A stretch of 64,000 nucleotides of DNA, taken from the NCBI RefSeq assembly GCF_001748085.1, contig NZ_BBZK01000009.1, forward strand, positions 62,001 through 126,000, given 5' to 3'. Under the pieces are notes generated by a model that saw only the letters and a list, made by a program, of their open reading frames with translations, ran no database searches and was not told where the DNA came from. Below, in pieces: positions 26,956 through 36,000 of the stretch (position 1 is the first letter of the stretch; each line of letters opens with the position of its first letter). This DNA comes from Streptomyces sp. TP-A0874. Lineage in GTDB: Bacteria; Actinomycetota; Actinomycetes; Streptomycetales; Streptomycetaceae. The translations under genes were made by a program, and so were the position numbers.

Positions 26956-27492
26956 TTTCAACCCCTTGGTCTGTTTCGGCTGTGAGGGTAACCGCCCCGG
27001 ATCACGGAGCGGACGGGCGTCTCGCCCGCGGCGGTGCCCAGCGGATGGCGGGCCGACGGCCCTGAGCCGGGCCGCACCGTGTGGAATCGCGGACGTCGGG
27101 CGCGCCGCACCGCGCGCCCTTATCAAGCTCCAAGCCCCGGGTGAGGGGTAAGGGTCTTTTCTACCGGACGAGCCGCCTCGAACACGAGCCGACCCCGCCC
27201 TTCCAGCCCACCGGCACCGTGTCGCGGGGGCTCCGCGCCGCCGGCCCGGGAACTTTCGGAAGCAGGCATTCCCGACATCGGGCGCACCCCATTCGATCAA
27301 ACCAGGCCGGAAGACGGCCGGTTGTAGTCGCCTACCGTATCGGCGGGGATCTCCCGTTATCTGATTTTGACATGACCAGCGCTCTGCCCGTACCGGTCCG
27401 GATGGCAAGATGCCCTTCGTCACACAAGGTCACGTCAGTGACGGAACCGACCCTTCACCCAGTCCCCCGTCCACTCGCAGCAGGAGGCCCCC
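26956..27492. promoter_or_regulatory. 537-bp divergent region between malic enzyme and the ABC transporter
   Basis: No supportable gene. A TTGACA is at 27367-27372 in a locally AT-rich stretch, without a good -10 at standard spacing. A dyad GTCAC-GTCA-GTGAC at 27429-27442 lies 50 bp upstream of the binding-protein start and may be an operator. Confidence 0.4.
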
Positions 27493-28449
27493 ATGACCGC
27501 ACGTTCAACTCGCAGCTCGGCACCAGCCGGATCCCGGATGGCCGCCGCCGCTGCGATCGCGGTCGCCGGTGCGCTGCTCCTCACCGGCTGCGGCGACCAG
27601 ACCGAGAGCGCCAAGAACGACGGCAAGGCCGCGGGCTCCGAGGCTCCGCTCCACGACAAACTGCCGAAGAAGATCCAGGACGCGGGCGTCATCAAGGTCG
27701 GCACCAACGCCGAGTACGCCCCCATGGAGTTCGAGGAGAACGGCAAGATCGTCGGTGTCGACCCGGACATCGCCGCCGCCCTCGGCGAGAAGCTCGGGGT
27801 GGAGTTCCGGTTCACCAGCGCCTCCTTCGACAGCCTGATCGCCTCCCTCAACTCCGGTCGCTACGACGCCGTCATGTCCTCGGTCACGGACAACAAGCAG
27901 CGGCAGGAGGGACTCGACGAGAAGGGCAAGAAGCTGGGCGACGGCGTCGACTTCGTCGACTACTTCATCGCCGGCACGGCCGTCTACGTGCAGAAGGGCA
28001 ACCCGAAGGGCATCGAGTCCATCGAGGACCTGTGCGGCCAGACGGCCTCCGTCCAGCGCGGCACCACCTACGAGCGGGCCCTCGTCAAGCAGTCGGCCGC
28101 CTGCGTCAAGGACGGCGAGAAGAAGATCAACATCGAGGCGTTCGAGCAGGACACCGAGGCCCAGACCCGGGTCAAGGTCGGCGGCGCCGTGGCCGGCGTG
28201 AACGACTACCCGGTCGCTCTGGAGCTCGCCCGGAAGGCCGACGGCGGCAAGACCTACGAGGTGGTGGGCGAGCAGACCGAGGCCGGCCCCTTCGGTATCG
28301 CCCTCAACAAGGACAACGCCGAGCTCCGCGACGCCCTCAAGGCCGCGGTGGACGCGATCATCGAGGACGGCACCTACGCCAAGATCCTGGAGAAGTGGGG
28401 CGCCACCAGCGGTGCGATCGACAAGGCCGCGATCAACAGCGGCAAGTGA
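27493..28449 (+). CDS. Polar amino-acid ABC transporter substrate-binding lipoprotein
   Basis: A 318-residue extracellular solute-binding protein (family 3). The lipobox is LLTGC at the end of a signal peptide with AAAAIAVAGALLL. The ligand fold begins VIKVGTNAEYAPMEFEENG and includes FDSLIASLNSGRYDAVMSS and GPFGIALNKDN. Such proteins bind glutamate, glutamine, cystine or basic residues; the exact ligand cannot be read from the sequence. GGAGG at 27481-27485 precedes the ATG. It is the first gene of a three-gene operon. Confidence 0.93.
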   Translation: MTARSTRSSAPAGSRMAAAAAIAVAGALLLTGCGDQTESAKNDGKAAGSEAPLHDKLPKKIQDAGVIKVGTNAEYAPMEFEENGKIVGVDPDIAAALGEKLGVEFRFTSASFDSLIASLNSGRYDAVMSSVTDNKQRQEGLDEKGKKLGDGVDFVDYFIAGTAVYVQKGNPKGIESIEDLCGQTASVQRGTTYERALVKQSAACVKDGEKKINIEAFEQDTEAQTRVKVGGAVAGVNDYPVALELARKADGGKTYEVVGEQTEAGPFGIALNKDNAELRDALKAAVDAIIEDGTYAKILEKWGATSGAIDKAAINSGK

Positions 28450-28478
28450 TCCGGACGGCCCGGTGAAAGGCGCCAATC

Positions 28479-29465
28479 TTGACTGACAAGCTCCACAAGT
28501 CGCCGGAATGCACGGCGAGCGGCGGAACGGAGGTGCCGCGCTTCGAGGCAGACGGCAGCATCGCACCGCCGCCGGAAGCCATCCGCGCCATACCGGTGCG
28601 CCACTACGGCCGCTGGATCAGCGGCGTACTGGTCGTCGCGCTGCTGGCGACCCTCGCCTACGCCTTCTCCCAGGGCGACATCCGCTGGTCCGCGGTGTCG
28701 GGGAAACTCCTCGACGACACGGTGCTCGCGGGCGCCGGCCGCACCCTGCTCATCACGGTGCTCGCCATGGTGCTCGGGGTGCTGCTCGGGGTGGTCGTCG
28801 CCGTGATGCGGCTCTCCACCAACCCGGTCACCAGCAGCGTCGGCTGGCTGTACATCTGGGTCTTCCGCGGTACCCCGGTCTACGTGCAGTTGCTTCTCTG
28901 GTTCAACCTCGCCCTGATCTTCCCCGTCCTGAACATCCCGTACGTCTACAAGGACGAGATGACCGACGTCATGACGCCGTTCATGTGCGCGCTGCTGGGG
29001 CTCGGCCTCAACGAGGGCGCCTACATGTCGGAGATCGTGCGGGCCGGCATCCAGTCGGTGGACGAGGGGCAGACGGAGGCCGCCAACGCCCTCGGTATGA
29101 CCCGGGCCAAGACCATGCGCCGGGTGGTGCTCCCGCAGGCGCTGCGGGTGATCATCCCGCCGACCGGCAACGAGTTCATCAACATGCTCAAGACCTCGGC
29201 GCTGGTGTACGCGGTGACCTACAACGAGCTGCTGCGCTCCACCTCGATCATCGGTTCCACCTCGTACGCGGTGATGGAGATGCTCTTCGTCGCCTCCATC
29301 TGGTACATCGTGATGACCAGCGTCTTCAGCATCGGCCAGTACTACCTGGAGCGGCGCTTCGCCCGTGGCTCGCTGCGGCAGCTGCCGCCCACCCCCTGGC
29401 AGAAGGTCAAGGCCAACCTGCGCTCGATGAGCGTCCGGAGCGGAAGGGCGGGGATCGGCGCATGA
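28479..29465 (+). CDS. Polar amino-acid ABC transporter permease
   Basis: A 328-residue HisM/GlnP-type permease. There is a hydrophilic N-terminus, a first helix WISGVLVVALLATLAYAF, then the conserved TLLITVLAMVLGVLLGVVVA and FRGTPVYVQLLLWF segments. The EAA-type loop that contacts the ATPase reads EAANALGMTRAKTMRRVVLP. A charged C-terminal tail follows. TTG start at 28479 with GAAAGG upstream. The single permease presumably homodimerises. Confidence 0.93.
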   Translation: MTDKLHKSPECTASGGTEVPRFEADGSIAPPPEAIRAIPVRHYGRWISGVLVVALLATLAYAFSQGDIRWSAVSGKLLDDTVLAGAGRTLLITVLAMVLGVLLGVVVAVMRLSTNPVTSSVGWLYIWVFRGTPVYVQLLLWFNLALIFPVLNIPYVYKDEMTDVMTPFMCALLGLGLNEGAYMSEIVRAGIQSVDEGQTEAANALGMTRAKTMRRVVLPQALRVIIPPTGNEFINMLKTSALVYAVTYNELLRSTSIIGSTSYAVMEMLFVASIWYIVMTSVFSIGQYYLERRFARGSLRQLPPTPWQKVKANLRSMSVRSGRAGIGA

Positions 29466-30223
29466 CCGCCATGGTGAAGGCCGAGGGAGTCCACAAGTCC
29501 TTCGGCGCGGCACACGTGCTCAAGGGCATCGACCTGGAGGTGGCTCCGGGCGAGGTGTTCTGCCTGATCGGGCCGTCCGGCTCCGGCAAGTCCACCTTCC
29601 TCCGCTGCATCAACCACCTGGAGAAGATCAACGCCGGCCGGCTGTACGTCGACGGGGAATTGGTCGGCTACCGCCAGCGGGGCGACAAGCTGTACGAGCT
29701 CAGGGACAGCGAAGTCGCCCAGCAGCGCCGGGACATCGGCATGGTCTTCCAACGCTTCAACCTCTTCCCGCACATGACCGCGGTGGAGAACGTCATGGAG
29801 GCGCCGATCCAGGTCAAGCGGATGACGAAGGCGCTCGCCCGGGAGCAGGCGGAGCAGTTGCTGCACCGGGTCGGCCTGGTGGACAAGGCGAACAACTACC
29901 CCGCCCAGCTCTCCGGCGGCCAACAGCAGCGGGTCGCCATCGCGCGGGCCCTCGCCATGGAGCCGAAGCTGATGCTCTTCGACGAGCCGACCTCGGCGCT
30001 CGACCCGGAGTTGGTGGGCGAGGTCCTGGACGTCATGCGGGGACTGGCCGAGGAGGGCATGACGATGATCGTCGTCACCCACGAGATGGGGTTCGCCCGC
30101 GAGGTCGGCGACTCCGTCGTCTTCATGGACGACGGGGTGGCGGTCGAGTCCGGCCATCCGCGCGAGGTGCTGACGGCGCCGAAGCACGAGCGGACCAAGG
30201 CGTTCCTCTCGAAGGTGCTCTGA
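29462..30223 (+). CDS. Polar amino-acid ABC transporter ATPase
   Basis: A 253-residue ABC ATPase. Walker A GPSGSGKST, Q-loop FQRFNLFPHMT, signature LSGGQQQRVAIARALA, Walker B LMLFDEPTSALD and switch His in VVTHEMGFARE are all intact. The insertion RGDKLYELRDSEVAQQR before the Q-loop is typical of glutamine-type ATPases. The ATG overlaps the permease stop by 4 bp. An 18-bp hairpin ends the operon. Confidence 0.96.
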   Translation: MTAMVKAEGVHKSFGAAHVLKGIDLEVAPGEVFCLIGPSGSGKSTFLRCINHLEKINAGRLYVDGELVGYRQRGDKLYELRDSEVAQQRRDIGMVFQRFNLFPHMTAVENVMEAPIQVKRMTKALAREQAEQLLHRVGLVDKANNYPAQLSGGQQQRVAIARALAMEPKLMLFDEPTSALDPELVGEVLDVMRGLAEEGMTMIVVTHEMGFAREVGDSVVFMDDGVAVESGHPREVLTAPKHERTKAFLSKVL

Positions 30224-30238
30224 GCAAACGGGTTCTCC

Positions 30239-30278
30239 CGGTGGGGCGGTGCGGACGGTGGTCCGCACCGCCCCACCG
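30239..30278 (+). terminator. Terminator of the amino-acid ABC operon
   Basis: A perfect 18-bp stem (30239-30256 with 30261-30278) and a 4-nt loop GGTG, 15 bp past the stop. Confidence 0.93.
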
Positions 30279-30439
30279 TGCTTCTCCGGGGCGCCGCTGT
30301 ACAGCCGGAAAGGCAACGAGCAGCCTCCGACACGCGAAAGATCGTTGAAGTAAATCAGCACAGATCAGCAAAAGCTGAGACAGGAAGAGGCTCGGCTGGC
30401 AGAATTTACCGCCTTACGCGGCTGAACGGGGGCAGGGCG

Positions 30440-32596
30440 TTGGAGCGTCTGGGGGCAGCGGATCCGGGGCAGGTAGGGCCGTACGCGTTACTCGGCAGGC
30501 TCGGGGACGACGAGACGGGCTCGGTGTACGCGGGCCGGTCCCCCACGGGAGCGACCGTCGCCATCGAGATGGTGCGGGCCGACCTGGCCGGGGAGCCCGG
30601 TTTCCGGGGGCGGTTCAGTGCCGCCGCTACGGCGGGGCGCGCGGCGGCCGGGGCTCACCTCGCCCCGGTGGTGGACGCGGATCCGGACGGCCCCGCCCCC
30701 TGGGTAGCCACCGCGCTGCCTCCCGGGCTGACGCTCGACCAGGCCGTCTCCGCACACGGCGCCTTACCCGAGCCGACCCTGCGGAGGCTTGCCCAGGGGA
30801 TCGCGGAGGCTCTGGCCGTGCTGCACGCGGCGGGATCGGCGCATGGCGCGCTCCGACCCGCGAACGTGCTCCTGGCCCGGGAGCGGCCTTACCTGGTCGG
30901 GTGGGTGACTCCCCGGGAGGGGGCCCCGGCGGACGACATGGCCTCTCTCGGCGCGGCACTGGTGTTCGCGGCGTCCGGGCGTGAGCCGTCGGGCCCGGTC
31001 CCCGGGGATGAGGACGTGGCGGCCCTGCCCCCGTCGCTTCGGGACGCCATCGGCAGCTGCCTGGCCGCCGATCCGCAAGCCCGACCAGCGGCCCGGGAGT
31101 TGCTCGACCAGCTGGACCGACCCGACACGCCGCTCCCCGCCGGCGGCTGGCTGCCGCCGCCGCTCGCGGACGAGGTGGCGGAGGCCTCCGGCCGGGGCGG
31201 GACGGCTCCCACCACCGTCCCGCCCCGGCCGAACCATCCCCCGGCACCGCCTTCGACGGCTGCCGGGGGAGCCGGGATCAGCCGGAGGAAGATGCTCATC
31301 GGCGCGGCAGGCGGCGCGGTCGCCCTCGGCGGCATCACCGCGGCTGTGATCGCCCTGTCCGGCGGCTCCTCGTCGCCCGGGCCGGTGTCGGCGCCGTCGT
31401 CTTCCTCCGGCGGGTCCCCCGTCCCCTCGGGCCCGCCCCCGGCGTCCTCGTCGCCGTCCCCGTCCGAACCACCCCGGATCACCCTCTCCGCCGAGGACGC
31501 GACCCCGGCATGGTCGGTCACCGTGGACGCGGTCCCGACGGAGGTGGTCGCCTCCGACGAGGTGCTCGCGCTCTTCTCCGAGAAGTCGACGACCTTCCTC
31601 GACTCCGCCGGCAAGCCTGTGTTCCGCCCGTTGAAAGTCCATGCCGGCAGCAGCAGCGGCCTGTACCGCGGGATGGCGTTCGCGGACGCCGAGTTCTACA
31701 TCGTCGGCCTGACTCGGGAGGGTGAACAGTCACTGGGAGCGGTCGACAGCGCCACGGGGAAGACGAAGTGGGTGGTGTCCCTGGAGGGGAGAGGTCTGCA
31801 CGTCCCGGCCTATGTGGCAGTCGGCGGCGACAGCGTCTACGTGTGCGGCACCTATTTCCTCGCCTCGGAGTCGATGGAGTCGAGGACCGGATACATCTGG
31901 GCCTTCGACACCGCGACGGGCCGGGAGCGGTGGCGGCTCAAGGGAGCCGACCTGACCAACGTGCTCGTTCCCCCGTCGGGCGACTACCTGCTGGCCGGTT
32001 CCGCGAAGATGAGCGAGAAGTCTAGCCACCTCCGGGTGATCGAGACCGGTGGCAGGGGCACCCGGGGATGGAAGAAGTCCGTCCCGGCCGCCCGCTACGA
32101 CCAGGTGGGCCAGCCGCTGACCAGCTATGCCGACGGGTTGTTCGTCTTCGGACGGGAGAAGATCCTCGCCGTGGACCGGGCTACCGGCGAGGAGAAGTGG
32201 CATCTGGCGGCGGAGGAGCAACCTGACGTCCGGTTCGGGACTCCGGTACCCAGTACCGACGGCAAGACGGTCTACATCCCCGTGGGACAGGACCTCGTCG
32301 CCCTGGACGCCGCGGACGGCGGCGTGAAATGGATGGCGGTGCTCCCGGAGCACGTCCTCTTCGAGGCCAGCCTGGGCCTCAGCCTGAACGGCCCGGGCGC
32401 CTGGTGCTCCGCCGACACCGTCTTCGCCACCGACACCACCAAGACCCTGTGGGCCGTCGACGCCGCGACCGGCGAGGCCCGATGGAAGTACACCGACCCG
32501 GGGCAGCCGGACACCGGGTTCAAGTGGTGCGTCGGCGGTGACCGGGTCTGGATCTCCTCGAACCTGACCGTGACCGCGATCGCCGCCCACGGATAG
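30440..32596 (+). CDS. Pseudokinase fused to a PQQ-like beta-propeller
   Basis: A 718-residue protein. Residues ~14-270 follow the Hanks kinase fold (GPYALLGRLGDDETGSVYAG), but the catalytic residues are gone: VAIK is VAIE, the helix-C Glu is Ala, HRDLKPxN is HGALRPAN and DFG is replaced by VGW. A membrane helix follows at ~281-306 (GAAGGAVALGGITAAVIALS), then a Ser/Pro linker and an external PQQ-type propeller (~340-718) with repeats such as LGAVDSATGKTKW, WAFDTATGRERW, LAVDRATGEEKW and WAVDAATGEARWKY. Intact homologues are receptor-like kinases of Streptomyces. TTG start after GGGGGCAGGG is my choice. It lies 62 bp before the helical-protein/nSTAND pair. Confidence 0.85.
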   Translation: MERLGAADPGQVGPYALLGRLGDDETGSVYAGRSPTGATVAIEMVRADLAGEPGFRGRFSAAATAGRAAAGAHLAPVVDADPDGPAPWVATALPPGLTLDQAVSAHGALPEPTLRRLAQGIAEALAVLHAAGSAHGALRPANVLLARERPYLVGWVTPREGAPADDMASLGAALVFAASGREPSGPVPGDEDVAALPPSLRDAIGSCLAADPQARPAARELLDQLDRPDTPLPAGGWLPPPLADEVAEASGRGGTAPTTVPPRPNHPPAPPSTAAGGAGISRRKMLIGAAGGAVALGGITAAVIALSGGSSSPGPVSAPSSSSGGSPVPSGPPPASSSPSPSEPPRITLSAEDATPAWSVTVDAVPTEVVASDEVLALFSEKSTTFLDSAGKPVFRPLKVHAGSSSGLYRGMAFADAEFYIVGLTREGEQSLGAVDSATGKTKWVVSLEGRGLHVPAYVAVGGDSVYVCGTYFLASESMESRTGYIWAFDTATGRERWRLKGADLTNVLVPPSGDYLLAGSAKMSEKSSHLRVIETGGRGTRGWKKSVPAARYDQVGQPLTSYADGLFVFGREKILAVDRATGEEKWHLAAEEQPDVRFGTPVPSTDGKTVYIPVGQDLVALDAADGGVKWMAVLPEHVLFEASLGLSLNGPGAWCSADTVFATDTTKTLWAVDAATGEARWKYTDPGQPDTGFKWCVGGDRVWISSNLTVTAIAAHG

Positions 32597-32658
32597 CCGG
32601 ACCACCGGCCCTCGTCCCCGGAGCCGAACGGAACCGACGAACCCACAGGGGGAAGCAC

Positions 32659-33087
32659 ATGGACCCGAGCCTGGACGTGGCCGCGCTGGCGTCCACCGCC
32701 GCCGAACGGCTGATCGAGCTGCTGACCACGGACGGCTGGGCCGCGGCCAGGGCCGCCGTGGTGTCGCTGTGGCGACGAGGACACCCTGAGCGCGTCGAGG
32801 CCGAACTCACCGAGGCCCGCGGTGAACTGCTCCGGGCCGGGGAGTCGGACGGCGGGCCGGAACTCCGGGCGCTGCTGGTCAGCGAGTGGCAGGCCCGGCT
32901 CGCCCGGCTGCTGGCCACCCACCCCGACCTCGTCGACGAGACGCGCGAAATGGTCGGCGGACTCCCGCACCACGGAGGCTCCGCGGCGGGGCAGACGGTC
33001 GGCTCCCTGCACCAGGAGGCACACGTCACCGACGGCAACGCCTATCTGGCCGGGCGCGACATCTCGGTCACCAAGGGCGGGGAATGA
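32659..33087 (+). CDS. Small helical protein with C-terminal homotypic motif (Bell/BASS-like effector)
   Basis: A 142-residue protein. Residues 1-~100 are all-helical (AERLIELLTTDGWAAARAAV, then EAELTEARGELLRAG and SEWQARLARLLATHPDLVDE), resembling, from memory, the Bell domain that is the bacterial counterpart of fungal HeLo pore-forming domains. After a Gly-rich linker, residues 118-139 (HQEAHVTDGNAYLAGRDIS onward) match residues 20-41 of the next protein: 10 identities and several conservative changes. Effector-NLR gene pairs that share a short amyloid-forming motif (BASS) are known in filamentous actinobacteria. The stop overlaps the nSTAND start (ATGA). Membrane attack as the output is inferred. 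Confidence 0.75.
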   Translation: MDPSLDVAALASTAAERLIELLTTDGWAAARAAVVSLWRRGHPERVEAELTEARGELLRAGESDGGPELRALLVSEWQARLARLLATHPDLVDETREMVGGLPHHGGSAAGQTVGSLHQEAHVTDGNAYLAGRDISVTKGGE

Positions 33088-36000
33088 GCCCAGAGGACAC
33101 CACCTCCGAGAACCAGGCCTCGCAGCCCCGTCCGGCGGTTCACCAGGAAACCCACGTGAGCCGCGGGGACGCCTACGTCGCCGCCGGGGATATGACGATC
33201 CGCTACGAGGACGGGACGCGTCGCGCGGTCGGCCCGGTGAGCGACATACCGTGCCCGTACCCGGGGCTGGAGCCGTTCAGGGCGGGGCAGGAGCGGTGGT
33301 TCCACGGCCGGGACCAGGTGGTCCAGCTCGTGTGCGAGCGCTTGGACGCCCGGGTGCGCCGGGGCGGCCCGCTCGTGGTGATCGGACCGTCGGGGGCGGG
33401 GAAGTCCTCGCTGCTGGCCGCTGGGGTGCTGCCTGCCCTGGCGGAAGGCAGAGTCCCCGCCGAGGGCTCGCGCTACTGGCCCCGGCTCCTCCTGACGCCC
33501 ACGGCGAACCCCGCCGAGGCGCTGGCCGAGGCCGCCGGCCTCGCGGAGGTACCGGGGACGGCAGCGGCCTGGCGCGCCGATGCCGAGCGCTGCGTCGCCG
33601 ATCTCCATCGGCTGGCGGTCGGGGACGGCGGCACCACGGAGGATGCCGGGAGTCGACCACCGGGGCTGGTGGTGGTGGTCGACCAGTTCGAGGAACTGTT
33701 CACTCTCTGCACCGACAAGTCCGAACGGGATTGGTTCGTCGCACTGCTGGACGGGCTCGCCCGGCCAGCCGTCCCCCGGAGGGAGAAGCCCGCGGTCCTC
33801 GTGGTGCTCGGAGTCAGGGCGGACTTCTACGCGGCGTGCGTGGACCATCCGCAGCTGCGGGAGGCCCTCCGGGCCGACCCCGTGCTGCTGGATCCGATGA
33901 CCGAGACCGAGCTCAGACAGGCCATCCGCCTTCCGGCCCAGGACGTGGGGCTGCGGATCGAGGACGGCCTGATCGAGTTGCTGCTCGCCGACCTCGGCTC
34001 CACCGGACCGGCCGGCGGCCGGGCCACCGCCACGCACGCGGGCCGGCTGCCCTTGCTCGCACACGCCCTGCGGGCCACCTACGGGGCGCGCAGTGGCCGT
34101 CTCCTGACCGTGGACGGCTACCGCGCCACCGGCGGGATCCAGAAGGCCATCGCCAAGACGGCGCAGAACCTCTTCCAGAGGCTGCCCGCGGACGCTCCGC
34201 AGGTGGCCCGGTCGGTGTTCCTCCGGCTGGTCGTCGTGGGCCGCGACGCCGACGACGCCCGCCGCCACGTGCCCTACGGCGAACTGCTCCGCGCTTCGCC
34301 GAGGCCCGACCTCGCCGCGGAGGTCGTCAAGGAGTTCACCGAAGGCAGGCTCCTCACCCTCGACCGGGACTCGGTGTCCATCACCCACGAGGCGCTGATG
34401 CACGCCTGGCCCCAGTTGCGCCGGTGGATCGAACAGGACCGGGCGGGCCACCTGGTCCGCCAGGACCTGGAGGGCGCCGCGACCGCCTGGGACCGGGCGA
34501 ACCGGGATCCGGCCATGCTGCACCGCGGCAACCGCCTGGAAGCGGCCCGGGATTGGGCCTCGGGGCGCGATCACGAGGTCTCCGCCGTCATGAGGGCGTT
34601 CCTCGACGCCTCCGATCGGCAGGAACAGCGGGGGCGGGTACGGCGCCGCGCCGCGGTGGCCGTTCTGACGGCGCTGACGCTCATCGCGTCGGTGGCGGCC
34701 GGCTTCGCGTTCCGGCAGGACGCCCGCGCCCGGGCATCGGCCACCGAGGCGCTGCGGGAGCGTGACGAGGCGATCACCGCACGGGTCACCTCGGAGGCCC
34801 TGCGGCTGGCGCCCTCCGATCCGTCCCTGGCGGCACAGCTCAGCCTTGTCGCCTACCGCATGGCGCCGGACGACGACACGGCCTCGCGCCTGCTGAGCAA
34901 GCAGAACACACCGCTCGCCGTCAGACTGCCCGGTACGCGGGCCTCGATCCACACCGTGGCTTACGGCCCCGACGGGAAGACGCTGGCGACCGGGACCGTG
35001 TCCGGGAACACCGTGCGGTTGTGGGACGTGCGGGACCGGGCCAGGCCACGCACCCTGGTGTCCCGACTGCCCTTGGAGGGCAGCGTGGACTCCGTGCTGT
35101 CGGTGGCGTTCAGTCCGGACGGGCACACCCTGGCCGTGGCCGGGCACACCGGCGACCACACCGGGGACGGCTGGGCAGGGGGCGGCTTCCTCGACCTGTG
35201 GAGCGTGGCGGACCCGGAGCATCCCTCCGCGCTGGGCAGGCTGACCAGTACCGATCTCGCCTCCGTCACCTCAGTGGCGTTCAGCCCCGACGGCGACACC
35301 CTGGCGGCGGCGGTCTACGGCGAGATCAGCCTGTGGAAGGTGACCCGTCCCGCTGCCGCCGCCCCGCTGGGGAAGGTGCCGGGCGCCTCGGGCGCGATCA
35401 GCTCCGTGGCGTTCTCCGGGGACGGGCGCACGCTGGCCGCCGGAGGGGAGGCCGGCGTACGGCTCTGGAACGTCTCCCGGCCCGACACCCCCGCCTCACT
35501 CGGCAAGCCGCTGAGCGGCACCGACCGCAAGGTGACCTCGGTGGCTTTCAGCCCCGACGGCCGGAGCCTCGCCGCGGGCAGCGCCGACAACACCGTCCAC
35601 CGCTGGAACCTGGCCGATCCGAAACACCCTTCCTCGCTGGGAGCGCCCCTGACCGGCCCCACGAACAGCGTGACCTCGGTGGCCTTCAGCCCCGACGGCC
35701 GGAGCCTCGCCGCGGGCAGCGCCGACAACACCGTCCACCGCTGGAACCTGGCCGATCCGAAACACCCCTACCCGCTCGGTGCGCCGCTGGCCGGCCCCAG
35801 CAGCGCTGTGATGTCCCTGGCGTTCAGCCCCGACGGGCGCCGGCTGGCCGCCGGCAACGCCGACGGGGCCGTTGACCTGTGGAGCCTGCCCGCGACCGTG
35901 TTGACCGGAGCCGGTGGCAATGTCGCGTCGGTGGCGTTCGCCCCGAACGGGCGCACCCTTGCCGCGGCCAACCAGAACGGCACGGTCAGCTTGTGGAACA

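Noticed and set aside
34650..34720. Possible gene fusion point between the nSTAND domain and the WD40 half
   Set aside because: The frame is continuous and a hydrophobic segment at this place is common in nSTAND-WD40 proteins, so this is normal architecture.
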